Of a stretch of 64,000 nt of DNA, positions 28,925 to 37,609 are shown one piece after another (within the stretch, counting starts at the first letter, position 1; every line of letters starts with the position of its first letter). Under the pieces are notes generated by a model. It saw only the letters and a program-made list of their open reading frames with translations. It ran no database searches and was not told the origin of the DNA. This stretch comes from Hymenobacter volaticus (GTDB lineage Bacteria > Bacteroidota > Bacteroidia > Cytophagales > Hymenobacteraceae): the NCBI RefSeq assembly GCF_022921055.1, contig NZ_CP095067.1, forward strand, positions 83,289 through 147,288, read 5' to 3'. The position numbers were made by a program, and so were the translations under genes.

Positions 28925-29110
28925 TTACGGAGCCTGCTCACGTATTTTTCTCAAGACTAAGTAGTTATATTCGAAAATATAGGTATCTTCTCTTATCTGT
29001 TCAGGGGTTGAACAATAGGACCAATCTTGCTGCAACGCTGCAATTTTCGCGGCTTTTGCGATGAAGGCGTAGCCTGCTTCTCGTGCTGTTGAGGTCCGCG
29101 ACTGAGTCAC
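28925..29110 (-). CDS. Small hypothetical protein
   Basis: 61 residues starting at a GTG (29110), with a G-rich stretch just before it. It is charged and helical (AREAGYAFIAKAAKIAALQQ, then EDTYIFEYNYLVLRKIREQA), soluble, without a signal peptide. The sequence looks protein-like, with no low-complexity bias, but I recognise no family. It lies between nagA and the BLUF protein gene, divergent from the latter. Confidence 0.45.
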   Translation of the reverse strand: MTQSRTSTAREAGYAFIAKAAKIAALQQDWSYCSTPEQIREDTYIFEYNYLVLRKIREQAP

Positions 29111-29254
29111 CCCCGCCCCCGGCTTAGAACAGTTGTTCGCTCCCGGGCCGGAAGGGCGCGAGTAGTCCTTTGCGTAGTACTCTCTTGTTGGGTAAGCCAG
29201 TGTTCTTGCTTGTAGTAGGACGGCTTTTCTCTTGGTTGTTCACTCTGCCTTGCG

Positions 29255-29671
29255 ATGCTCTATCAGTTGATCTATACCAGCCGCGCGTGTGTCCTTTTCG
29301 ATGCTGAGGCCCTTACCCAGTTGCTAACCAAAGCCCGCACCTTCTACGCGTCGCAGCACGTGACGGGCTTGTTGCTGTACAGTGAGGGGCACTTTTTGCA
29401 GATACTTGAAGGCACCCGCCCAGAAGTCGAAACCGTCTATGCGCTCATCCGGCAAGACCCTCGCCACGAGCAGTTACAACTGCTCGGACAGGGCCCGGTG
29501 CCCCGGCGCGCGTTTCCCTATTGGGGTATGGGCTTCTGTGAACTAGCATATCCGGTCTGGGCCCAATTGCGCGACACGCTTCCGCTCCCGGGCCAGGTGG
29601 CCGCCCCTTACAGCTTATCCCTGCGCGACTTGTTGGAGCCTTTCGTGCTACATCCTATTACCCGGGAGTAG
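29255..29671 (+). CDS. BLUF domain protein lacking the conserved flavin-contacting Asn
   Basis: 138 residues, a BLUF (FAD blue-light sensing) domain with a short C-terminal extension. Using AppA numbering, Tyr21 is Y7 (LIYTS), Gln63 is Q49 (FLQILEG), and Trp104/Met106 are W90/M92 (YWGMGF), all at the correct spacing. The residue at the Asn45 position is Tyr31 (ARTFYASQHVTG), where almost all BLUF proteins have Asn. The DPRH and VPRRAFPYW blocks are normal. No output domain is attached, so it would signal by protein contact. Whether it still binds FAD or reacts to light is open. The gene is single. Confidence 0.9.
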   Translation: MLYQLIYTSRACVLFDAEALTQLLTKARTFYASQHVTGLLLYSEGHFLQILEGTRPEVETVYALIRQDPRHEQLQLLGQGPVPRRAFPYWGMGFCELAYPVWAQLRDTLPLPGQVAAPYSLSLRDLLEPFVLHPITRE

Positions 29672-30037
29672 TGGGTGCGTGATCGAGCACCAGATGGATC
29701 CGTGGGGCATGGACTCGACCAGTTTATGATGCTAGGTACTTCTCACGACAAGTTTTTCGTTTCCTCATCAGTTGACGAAGCTTCTAGCGCGTTGCTCGCT
29801 CTCCTGATGATGACGCGCTGTAGGTTTTGCTCCCAACCACCGCTTTGCTAGCGTTGCGTACGCCCTCCCTAGCCGCAGAATTTAAAACCGCATCTAGGTA
29901 GTGCCGAACACGCATTCTCAAGACCTTAAACTGTACGTTGGCTTAGTGAACTTGAACGGCCGTCAAGATAAATAGGTAGGGGAGGTAGTTGGGACTTTTC
30001 ACGTTGTACCTGTGTCGGTATCACTCGGAAGAAGCCT
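29672..30037. other. Intergenic gap
   Basis: About 365 bases between the BLUF and Imm5-like genes, same strand. No clear terminator, promoter or reading frame. Confidence 0.35.
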
Positions 30038-30529
30038 ATGAAAAAGTATTCGAAAGATGATCAAGTAGCGCTGGCCGCGTGGTCACTCGACTGTGCTGAA
30101 CGCGTGTTGCCGCTGTTTCAACGCGTCTCACCCACTGATGAGCGGCCGCTACGGGCCCTTGATGTGGGCCGCGCGTGGGTACAAACCGGTTTGTTTGAGA
30201 TGGCTGTTATCCGCAGCGCTTCCCTTGGGGCGCATGCGGCGGCCAAGTCTGTGTTAGCGACCCCAGCAGCCTGCTGTGCGGCACACGCGGCTGGACAGGC
30301 AGTAGCCACAGCGCACGTGACGCAGCATGCTTACGGGGGAGCATATTACGCGTTGAAAGCGCTAGTAGCTGTCGATCCTGCTTCGGCCTCCCACCGAGTG
30401 GCGCAGGAGTGGGGCTGGCAAGCGCAGCAACTTCCCGTTCACCTGCGCGAATCCATTATGAGCCGCCTGCAAGTAGAGCAGCGCCGTAGCGGGCTGTGGA
30501 TCAGCATCCAGAAAGGGCCGGGTTTTTAA
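30038..30529 (+). CDS. Imm5-like putative immunity protein, second copy
   Basis: 163 residues, helical and Ala-rich. Order of motifs matches the protein at 7305-7823: VALAAWSLDCAERVLPLFQR, DERPLRALDVGRAWVQTG, AHAAGQAVATAHVTQHAYGG, AYYALKALVA and WQAQQLPVHLRESIM. The two are distant paralogues that differ in the N-terminus and in most loops. The family is labelled putative immunity protein, but no toxin lies nearby. The gene stands alone with ATG start and an unremarkable leader. Confidence 0.78.
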   Translation: MKKYSKDDQVALAAWSLDCAERVLPLFQRVSPTDERPLRALDVGRAWVQTGLFEMAVIRSASLGAHAAAKSVLATPAACCAAHAAGQAVATAHVTQHAYGGAYYALKALVAVDPASASHRVAQEWGWQAQQLPVHLRESIMSRLQVEQRRSGLWISIQKGPGF

Positions 30530-30748
30530 GCTTACGTATTGCACACTAAATGTTTTGCGTTGAGCTGCTCTAGTTGACTTGGTGATACTGCGCTTTTCTA
30601 GCACACTAATCCTTGGCTCGTCATCCTATTACTTTCGGGAAAGGTAGAAACTAGTGCCACTGGGTCTTGATGAGCGCAGAATCGCACCAAAACAATGGCT
30701 GCCCTATCCTCTGCGCAAATCTACACATGAGTAGTAAGCGCAGCCGGT

Positions 30749-31354
30749 TTAGTAACCATCCCCTCGGCGATACCAAGCAACAGCCTCCGCTTGAAGCGCA
30801 GTAATAAAGGGTCCTTTAGCATCTTGGTAGGCTTGCCTGGTAAGCGGCTGGTTGGCCAGCGCCAGCACCTTCACCTGCGAGTACCGAGCAGCAGCGGCGG
30901 GATGGGCCCGTAGGTAATCCCGAAACGCGAGGTGGTGTTCAATTGGGTCGGCTCCTACCGCAAAGAGGTGGACATGATGACTGTGCGCCCCCGTAACATC
31001 CTTCTTTTGGAAATAACGGCGTCTTGGAATGCCGTTTTCGCCCTTAGCTATGTAACCAAGCACCTCCAAACGGGGAGTGGCCTCGTCCACAGCTGCCAAG
31101 TCGCTGACTACGCCCAGGATGTCGACAACAGGTTTGGCCAGTATGGCCGGGATGGCGGTACTGCCTATATGGTGAATTGCTACCAGGTTGTCGCCTAACA
31201 CCTGGCGCCACACCGTGGCCTCGTGGGTGAAGGCCAGGCCCCAGTTAGCATTATAAGGAACTAGTTCAATGGCTATTGTGCATGAGAGAAAACGTGCCAA
31301 GAAGAAAAACGGCTCGGCGGTAGAAGCAAACAAATAGCTGCTATATGCACACAC
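30749..31354 (-). CDS. GrpB family (UPF0157) nucleotidyltransferase-fold protein
   Basis: Core of about 175 residues with the GrpB/UPF0157 pattern: IELVPYNANWGLAF, the conserved IHHIGSTAIPAILAKPVVDI (GSTSVPG-like nucleotidyltransferase motif with the Asp of VVDI), RRYFQKKD, and SHHVHLFAVGADPIEHHLAF. These proteins belong to the nucleotidyltransferase superfamily; some are linked to CoA biosynthesis or modification, but the reaction here is unknown. The start is uncertain: the family normally begins just before IELVPYN, where no ATG is in frame, so a TTG at 31300 may be used. Confidence 0.85.
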   Translation of the reverse strand: MCAYSSYLFASTAEPFFFLARFLSCTIAIELVPYNANWGLAFTHEATVWRQVLGDNLVAIHHIGSTAIPAILAKPVVDILGVVSDLAAVDEATPRLEVLGYIAKGENGIPRRRYFQKKDVTGAHSHHVHLFAVGADPIEHHLAFRDYLRAHPAAAARYSQVKVLALANQPLTRQAYQDAKGPFITALQAEAVAWYRRGDGY

Positions 31355-31539
31355 TCGTTTCCTTATGTATGACTGAGCAATGAAGGAATTTACTTCGAGT
31401 AGATGGTACCTTACTGGCTTTGTTGTAGAATTCGAGCCAAGCCACGTTGCTGGAATCCGTAAGAACCCGTCTTATTTTCGAGCATGCTCGTTGTGTAGCT
31501 ACTAGCCCTGGTGTCGTACCAAACTTGGCTTACTTCAGC

Positions 31540-31902
31540 TTAATTCTGTGCCCTGCTATTTGGCTTCGTTGATGGGGTAGCTGGGCGGACGGCGTGGGCA
31601 AGGGCGAATTCAATTGCTTGAAGCAAAGCTTGCTGCGCGGAGTGCCAGTTGGCAGGGAAAGTGAGAAAAAAGGCATCCTTTGCCTGAGATTCTTGGATAA
31701 GATCCAGCACGGCTAGTTGCTGCAACAAAGCATACTGCTTGGTTTCGGGTATGTGGGCGGGATACAAACTGTGTAAATCCTCTATTGTAGCAGCCAGAAT
31801 CTCAAGCAATTCTAGTTCGCTGAATTCTGTTGCTGGAAGAAAGTGCAGTTGTTGTAAACGCTCCAGGTTTCGCCGCAAGCGGGCGGAAGACAACAAAGCC
31901 AT
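31540..31902 (-). CDS. Hypothetical helical protein
   Basis: 120 residues from ATG at 31902 (MALLSSARLRRNLERLQQLH). Mostly helical and Leu-rich (EFSELELLEILAATIEDLHS, YALLQQLAVLDLIQESQAKD, WHSAQQALLQAIEFALAHAV) with a short basic tail. It has no signal peptide or recognised motif and is probably a cytoplasmic protein-interaction protein. It is transcribed alone. The longer frame upstream (to 32010) looks non-coding. Confidence 0.5.
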   Translation of the reverse strand: MALLSSARLRRNLERLQQLHFLPATEFSELELLEILAATIEDLHSLYPAHIPETKQYALLQQLAVLDLIQESQAKDAFFLTFPANWHSAQQALLQAIEFALAHAVRPATPSTKPNSRAQN

Positions 31903-32704
31903 GACAAAACAAGATAAATAGCGGTAGAGAGGATAAGCAGAAGAGCAGGCTGCTTTCGCGCCGCCATCGAAGTAGAAACCCAAGTCCGAGCAGTACCAAG
32001 CCTGGGACACGGAGTAGAAGATAACAGAGAGAAGAACTAGAGACGGGAAGTAGATATAAAGCGTACCCGTCTCTGCACCTAAACTAACTAACTATAACGG
32101 GGCATTCCGCACCAACCAGCGGCAGGCGCGGTAAAAGAAAGGCGTATGTTAAAGTAGCGAAAAAGCTTGACTTCACACGTAGCTTTTCTTGGTCTGCTGC
32201 GCGGTCCTGGTCTTTCTCAAGCCACAAGCTTACCACCTCGCGGGAAAGGTGAAGTACGCAATACGACAACAATTAAAACGCCGGTGCTGATCTTGTTTGT
32301 TGAAGACGCCTGGCTAGCTTGATAAGCGCTGAGTAGCACCTGAATAGGAGTCGTTGTTAGCTGCTGGCATAAACCTTAGGTCTCTTGCACTTCTGCTGTC
32401 GTTGCCTTGATACCTGCCTCCCCGCCCTGCGCCCGTCGCCAAGCTCCTTCACAGATAGGAGTCTGCGGCAGCGTATTCTTTCCGAAAATGGTCTTGGCTG
32501 GTTTCGGCCCCATGGCAGCGAGGATATTGCTAATCAACTTATCGGCATACAGGGTATCACTGGTTTGAGAGCAACCTTTGTTTCTGTTCGTTTGGGGTGG
32601 AATCGCCTTCCTTGCTGGCGGTGAGCTCTTGGCCGAAAATGTCTGAACATTGGCCTAGGGTGCTTTGGCTGGGCAGTGGATATTTGTGCATTCAATCACT
32701 ACTT
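31903..32704. other. Gap between divergent genes
   Basis: About 800 bases between a hypothetical gene and the GlxA regulator. Several short frames exist but none has protein-family character. Presumed promoters only. Confidence 0.35.
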
Positions 32705-33625
32705 ATGCCCACTATCATCTTCGTTGTGCCAGACCACTGCACCTTGCTGGATTTGGCTGGTCCGGTCCAGGTCTTTGAAGAAGCCGCTGCCCAAGGAGCC
32801 GATCTGCAGCTGGCGTACGTGCAGTACCAGTCCGCTCCACGCAGCTCGGCCGGGCTGGCGTTTGCCGCCGTGCCTCGCTTCGATTCCGTGACGCCCCAAG
32901 CCGGTGACCTAATGATTGTTCCCGGCATCGCCGATAGCGCACTGCCTTTGCTAGCAAGCGAAGATTACCAAGAATTTTACGCCTGGCTGCGGGCGCTTTC
33001 CGCGCGTGGGGTGGACTTGTGCTCGGTGTGCACCGGCGCGTTTGTGCTGGGGGCCGCCGGCCTGCTGCAAGGGCGAACCTGCACCACCCATTGGCAGCAC
33101 GTAGGCGCGTTGCAACAAGCCTGCCCCGACAGCCGGGTGCTCGTCGACCGGCTGTTCGTGCACGACCGGGGCGTGTATACCAGTGCTGGCATTGCGGCGG
33201 GCATCGACTTGGCACTAGCCTTACTGGAAGAGCGGTTCGGCCCCCTGTTGACGTACAAGGTAAGTCGCCGGCTGGTTCTCTATTACCGCCGCAACGGGGT
33301 GCACGGGCAGGTAAGCGTATATCTCGACCACCGCAATCATCTGCACCCGGGTGTGCACCGGGCCCAAGATTACTTGCTCGACCATCTAGCCGAAAACCCA
33401 ACTCTGGAAGTCCTGGCGGAGGTTGCGCACAGCAGCCCGCGCAACCTCACGCGCTTGTTCCGCCAGCATGCTGGGATAAGCATCAACGAGTTTTCCACTA
33501 AAATCCGGACTGAGGCGGCCCGCACGCTCGTGGCTACATCCAGCTTAACGCGCCAAGTTATTGCCGAGCGGTGCGGCTTCCGCAACCCCCGCCAGCTCCA
33601 GCGCCTACTGGCCCGCTCAGCTTAA
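32705..33625 (+). CDS. GlxA family regulator (DJ-1/PfpI domain plus AraC helix-turn-helix)
   Basis: 306 residues from ATG at 32705 (MPTIIFVVPDHCTLLDLAGP). Residues ~1-190 form a DJ-1/PfpI-like domain with the nucleophile-elbow Cys in LCSVCTGAFVLGAAGLLQGR; residues ~205-306 hold the AraC-type DNA-binding part (NPTLEVLAEVAHSSPRNLTR and RQVIAERCGFRNPRQLQRLL). GlxA-type regulators usually control a neighbouring gene in answer to a small molecule. The next gene, the HD hydrolase, starts 127 bases downstream on the same strand and is the likely target or operon partner. Confidence 0.92.
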   Translation: MPTIIFVVPDHCTLLDLAGPVQVFEEAAAQGADLQLAYVQYQSAPRSSAGLAFAAVPRFDSVTPQAGDLMIVPGIADSALPLLASEDYQEFYAWLRALSARGVDLCSVCTGAFVLGAAGLLQGRTCTTHWQHVGALQQACPDSRVLVDRLFVHDRGVYTSAGIAAGIDLALALLEERFGPLLTYKVSRRLVLYYRRNGVHGQVSVYLDHRNHLHPGVHRAQDYLLDHLAENPTLEVLAEVAHSSPRNLTRLFRQHAGISINEFSTKIRTEAARTLVATSSLTRQVIAERCGFRNPRQLQRLLARSA

Positions 33626-33752
33626 GAGCGTACACTCGCCCTTCTTAGTCCTTTTGTTGTCGCGCAGCTTGCTGCTTCTACTCCCGCCTCTGCCCAGGGG
33701 CGAGCCGGTACTCTTTTGCTTTTCAATTCACCCGTTTTCATTTTCTAAATCC

Positions 33753-34403
33753 ATGGCACAAACTCTTTTAAAGCAGGTGGCCGGCGTGCGCCTGCCCGAT
33801 TCCACCCTCGCTCAGCAGGCCACCGAACTACTCTTAGAGCACGGCACCGAGTTTCTCTACAATCATTCCTTGCGGGTATATGTCTACGGCGTACTGAACG
33901 GCCAGCGGGCGCAGGTGAAATTCGACCCCGAACTGCTCTACATCAGTGCCGTTTTTCACGATTTGGGGTTAACTAAGCATTACTGCAGTAAGCACAAGCG
34001 CTTTGAAGTAGACGGAGCTGACGCTGCCCGCAGCTTTTTGCAGTCGCACGGTATCCCGGCCCACGATGCGCAGGTGGTATGGGATGCCATTGCCCTGCAC
34101 ACCACCATAGGCGTGGCCGAGTGGAAAGAGCCCGAAGTTGCCTTGTTGTATTCGGGCGTGGGCCTCGACGTGATGGGCGACGGCTACGAGCATCTCTCGG
34201 CGGAGCAGCGCGAGCAGGTGCTGGCGGCCTTCCCGCGCACGGGCTTCAAAGACAACATCCTGCAAACCTTCTTCGGCGGTTTCGCCCACAAGCCCGAAAC
34301 AACCTTCGGCAACATCAAGGCCGACGTGGCCGAGCGCTTTATCCCCGGCTACAAAAGCCCCAATTTCTGCGAACTGGTGCTTAACTCGCCCTGGAGCGAG
34401 TAA
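33753..34403 (+). CDS. HD domain phosphohydrolase, cyanamide-hydratase-like
   Basis: 216 residues from ATG at 33753 (MAQTLLKQVAGVRLPDSTLA). The HD-domain metal site is visible: His in YNHSLRVYVYG, the HD pair in LYISAVFHDLGLT, and a later His in WDAIALHTTIGVAE. Overall pattern resembles the HD branch that includes cyanamide hydratase and related hydrolases; it is shorter than dNTPases of the SAMHD1/Dgt type. The substrate is unknown. It is followed 38 bases later by the ribonucleotide reductase beta gene, so both may be on one transcript. Confidence 0.85.
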   Translation: MAQTLLKQVAGVRLPDSTLAQQATELLLEHGTEFLYNHSLRVYVYGVLNGQRAQVKFDPELLYISAVFHDLGLTKHYCSKHKRFEVDGADAARSFLQSHGIPAHDAQVVWDAIALHTTIGVAEWKEPEVALLYSGVGLDVMGDGYEHLSAEQREQVLAAFPRTGFKDNILQTFFGGFAHKPETTFGNIKADVAERFIPGYKSPNFCELVLNSPWSE

Positions 34404-34441
34404 CCCGGCTGCGCATTTTCCCTTCCTGAAATTATCAATCG

Positions 34442-35401
34442 ATGGAGCCCTTACTTGCCGAAAACCCCAACCGTTTCGTGCTATTTCCCATCCAGAACCC
34501 CACCGTATGGGAGTTCTACAAAAAGGCGGAAGCCTCGTTCTGGACGGCCGAGGAAATCGACCTTGCACAAGACCAAAAAGACTGGAGTAACCTCAACGAC
34601 CACGAACGGCACTTTCTTAAACACGTGCTAGCGTTCTTCGCGGCGTCGGACGGTATTGTAAACGAGAATCTGGCCGTCAATTTTCTGCAGGAAGTGCAGT
34701 TGCCCGAAGCGCGCTGTTTCTATGGCTTCCAGATCATGATGGAAAACATTCACAGTGAAACCTATTCGCTGCTGATTGATACCTATATCAAAGATGTGGA
34801 AGAGAAAACCCACCTCTTTCACGCCCTGGAAACCGTCCCGGCTGTGCAGCGCAAAGGCCACTGGGCATTAACCTGGATCAATTCCGAGCATTTCGCCGAA
34901 CGGCTGGTTGCCTTCGCCGCTGTGGAAGGCATCTTCTTTTCGGGGTCGTTCTGCTCGATCTTCTGGTTGAAAAAGCGCGGCCTGATGCCGGGCCTCACGT
35001 TTTCCAACGAAATGATTTCGCGCGACGAAGGGCTGCACTGCGACTTCGCCTGCCTGCTCTACGGCTACCTCGAAAACAAGCTGCCTGAGGCCCGGATACA
35101 CGGCATCATCCGCGAGGCGGTAACCATCGAGCAGGAGTTTGTGACCGAGGCGCTGCCGGTAAGTTTGATTGGCATGAATGCCCAAGCTATGAGCCAGTAT
35201 ATAGAGTTTGTGGCTGATCGGCTGCTGGTGGCCCTCGGCTGCGGCAAGCTCTACCATACCGCCAACCCCTTCGACTTCATGGAAATGATTTCGCTGCAAG
35301 GCAAAACCAATTTCTTTGAAAAGCGGGTAGGGGACTACCAGAAAGCCGGCGTGCTGAGTACCCGCACCGACAACACGTTCACGCTAGACGAGGCGTTCTA
35401 A
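34442..35401 (+). CDS. nrdB: Ribonucleoside-diphosphate reductase beta subunit, eukaryote-like R2
   Basis: 319 residues. Class I R2 protein that holds the diiron-tyrosyl radical used by the alpha subunit to reduce ribonucleotides. Iron ligands are seen in [34 protein letters not shown] (the Tyr of SETYSLL is the radical site) and [14 protein letters not shown]; the C-terminal tail [10 protein letters not shown] is the alpha-binding peptide. The sequence resembles the eukaryotic R2 ([17 protein letters not shown]). No nrdA follows; it must be elsewhere. The HD hydrolase gene lies 38 bases upstream. Confidence 0.95.
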   Translation: MEPLLAENPNRFVLFPIQNPTVWEFYKKAEASFWTAEEIDLAQDQKDWSNLNDHERHFLKHVLAFFAASDGIVNENLAVNFLQEVQLPEARCFYGFQIMMENIHSETYSLLIDTYIKDVEEKTHLFHALETVPAVQRKGHWALTWINSEHFAERLVAFAAVEGIFFSGSFCSIFWLKKRGLMPGLTFSNEMISRDEGLHCDFACLLYGYLENKLPEARIHGIIREAVTIEQEFVTEALPVSLIGMNAQAMSQYIEFVADRLLVALGCGKLYHTANPFDFMEMISLQGKTNFFEKRVGDYQKAGVLSTRTDNTFTLDEAF

Positions 35402-35649
35402 CTACTCTGGTCATTGCGGCCCATCACGCAAATGCGCTTCGATAAAGAGTTGCAGCGCCCTACAAAGCCAGATTCATCAACTAAGCACTGCCCGCGTGCC
35501 GGTAACGTTGAGCGGAGGCCGTATGGATCTTGTGGTTGCCGGCTCCGTGGTCGTGTGGTAATCAAAGTGACGAGTGTCAGATCGACTTGCGTAAGATGTT
35601 GACAAGTAGGGGTGGACGCTACAAGGTGCCTGCCGGTGAGTGAAAGGTG

Positions 35650-36881
35650 CTACGACTTATCAATTCGATACAGGCGGCCTTGATCGGTAATAGCGTACAA
35701 GGCACCGTCGGTCCCTTGGGTGATGTCCCGGAAACGCTGCCCTTCGCTGGCCAACAGCCGTTCTTCACCTACCACCCGGTTGTTGTCAATAACTAAGCGC
35801 ACAATGTGCGTCCCGCTTAGAGAGCCGATAAACAGATTATTACGCCAGCCGGCAATACGGTCACTGCTATAGAACGTCATCCCGCTCGGCGACACTACCG
35901 GGTCCCAGTAGTAGACAGGCTGCTCAAGTCCCTCACGCTGTTGAATACCGCTGCCCACGGGCTCCCGCTGTATTCGATACCGTAGGTGATGGTGGGCCAC
36001 CCGTAATTAGAGCCGGCTTGCAGGCGGTTTATTTCGTCGCCCCCGCGAGGGCCATGTTCACTTTGCCAGGCCTCCCCGGTCACCGGATGGATGGCCAAAC
36101 CCTGCGGATTCCGATGGCCAATGGAATACAACTCGGGCCGGGCGCCCGCTTGCTGGAAAACCGGATTGCCGGGCGCCGGCTGCCCGTCTTTGGTGATGCG
36201 GAGTATCTTGCCGAGGGCGGACGTAACCACTTGCGCCTGGGGCCGGGTAGCTAAATCCGAACGTTCGCCGGTGCTTACCAGCAAGTTGCCGGTACGGTCG
36301 AACACCACGCGGCCCCCGTAGTGAAGTGTGCCAGCGTAAGCGGGCTGGGCGCGGTAAATAACGGTGGCCCCTTCCACGGTTCGGCCGTTGTCTGCCAATC
36401 GACCCTTCGCAATAGCCGTCAGATTGCCATCGGGCCGGGCCTCCGAAAACGACCAGTACACCAGCCGGTTAGTGGCAAAATCAGGATCGAGGCAAAGGCC
36501 CAGTAGCCCGCCCTGCCCAGATGAATTGACCGCCGGGATGCCCGTAATGGGCTCACTAACCACGCCGGCCGGGGTCACAAGGCGCATCCGGCCCGCTTTC
36601 TCGGTTACCAACAAGCGCCCATCTGGTAGACTAGTGATACCCCATGGACTCGTTAGCGAGGACGTGACGATGGTAGCCCGGTAGCTATCGGCTGCAGTCG
36701 TAACCCCACCAATCCGGGTTTGACCGGCAAAGGCGGGCCGATAGCTCGTATTGGGGGCCTTGGTTTCCACTGGGGCGGTGGCAGAATCCGGCGTGGCCGG
36801 ATCGGCAACAGTTTGATTTTCGCGAGAACACGAAAACAAGCTCAGCGAGCAACCAAGGACGCAAATCAGGCTTTGTTTCAT
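35650..36881 (-). CDS. PQQ-dependent sugar dehydrogenase-like lipoprotein, frameshifted in this sequence
   Basis: About 410 residues when one base is restored. A lipoprotein signal ([17 protein letters not shown], Cys near residue 19) is followed by a Thr/Ala-rich linker and the glucose/sorbosone dehydrogenase propeller: [74 protein letters not shown]. Near 35957-35966 the frame breaks at EYSG; adding one base in the CCC or GGG beside it restores [20 protein letters not shown] and a proper end ([18 protein letters not shown]). It should oxidise an aldose in the periplasm with PQQ, although Bacteroidota homologues are not always shown to be active. Confidence 0.87.
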
Positions 36882-36990
36882 CGTAAAACCAGTTGGTAGT
36901 AGAATAGTAGTTTCCTTACAACGCTGTTACCTGTGGTTTCCGTTGGTTTTCTCCCCTATTTCTTAGGCGACGCCTCTATTCACAATAGGG

Positions 36991-37377
36991 CTAAGACTTA
37001 CAGTCGCTGGAATGCTGTTTATTCCGACTCCCATTACCCGCTTCTAAGCGCTGCTGATGCTGGAGGCCCCAAGCTTTTAAAACCTCAATGACGGGGTCGA
37101 GCGAGCGAGCATACGGCAAGACGTTGTATTCCACCACCACGGGTGGACCGGGGTGCACGGTGCGAGCAATGAACTGGTGGGCTTCCAAGTCCTTGAGTTC
37201 CTTGGCCAGCACTTTGGTGGAGATGCCCGGCACGCTGCGCTCTAAGCCACGGAAATGCCGGGTGCCGTCCTGCAACGCCACAATGATTTGGAGCTTCCAC
37301 TTGCCACTGACAACCAATAAGGCGTGGCGCAGAGCTTGCATCGTCGGGACGCATTGGGATTGTTGGTGTTTGTTCAT
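36991..37377 (-). CDS. HxlR family transcriptional regulator
   Basis: 128 residues, a winged helix-turn-helix of the HxlR type: ALLVVSGKWKLQIIVALQDG, RHFRGLERSVPGISTKVLAK, ELKDLEAHQFIARTVHP, and YARSLDPVIEVLKAWGL. These regulators bind short palindromes and usually repress a divergent redox gene in response to reactive electrophiles or aldehydes. Here the divergent gene is a predicted azoreductase, and two perfect TGATTAC/GTAATCA palindromes lie between them. Start ATG at 37377 (MNKHQQSQC) keeps an N-terminal Cys near residue 9, a feature of redox-sensing members. Confidence 0.93.
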   Translation of the reverse strand: MNKHQQSQCVPTMQALRHALLVVSGKWKLQIIVALQDGTRHFRGLERSVPGISTKVLAKELKDLEAHQFIARTVHPGPPVVVEYNVLPYARSLDPVIEVLKAWGLQHQQRLEAGNGSRNKQHSSDCKS

Positions 37378-37410
37378 GGCAGCAGAAGGAATGCAGTAAA
37401 GGGCCAGTAG

Positions 37411-37436
37411 GCCTGATTACCGGCAGGTAATCAGGC
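37411..37436. promoter_or_regulatory. Palindromic operator 1 for the HxlR regulator
   Basis: Perfect inverted repeat GCCTGATTACC / GGTAATCAGGC with a 4-base spacer, 34 bases upstream of the HxlR start codon. It shares the half-site TGATTAC/GTAATCA with operator 2. A lone half-site (GTAATC, 37444-37449) lies between. Confidence 0.75.
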
Positions 37437-37484
37437 TACCGCCGCGTAATCTGTAGTAGGGGCAAGGTACAAACAAAGGGGCAG

Positions 37485-37505
37485 CTGATTACTTGAGGTA
37501 ATCAG
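37485..37505. promoter_or_regulatory. Palindromic operator 2 between HxlR and azoreductase
   Basis: Perfect inverted repeat CTGATTAC / GTAATCAG around a 5-base spacer, about 105 bases upstream of the azoreductase start. Same half-sites as operator 1, centred about 72 bases away, roughly seven helix turns. Confidence 0.75.
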
Positions 37506-37609
37506 AGTACCAAACGATTCATTTGGCTACTCAAGGGACGGGCAGTTTTCCGTGGCCGTTGAGCCACGAGGGCTTGCGCGTAGTGTATCACCTCATTTCT
37601 TCCTTTTTT

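Noticed and set aside
32715..33401. Long minus-strand frame (228 codons) opposite the GlxA gene
   Set aside because: It lies wholly inside the GlxA coding region, is Arg/Pro/Gly-rich as expected for an antisense shadow, and has no family motif.
37411..37505. CRISPR-like or mobile repeat reading of the TGATTAC palindromes
   Set aside because: Only two sites, both perfect dyads at a divergent promoter next to an HxlR gene; an operator role is simpler.
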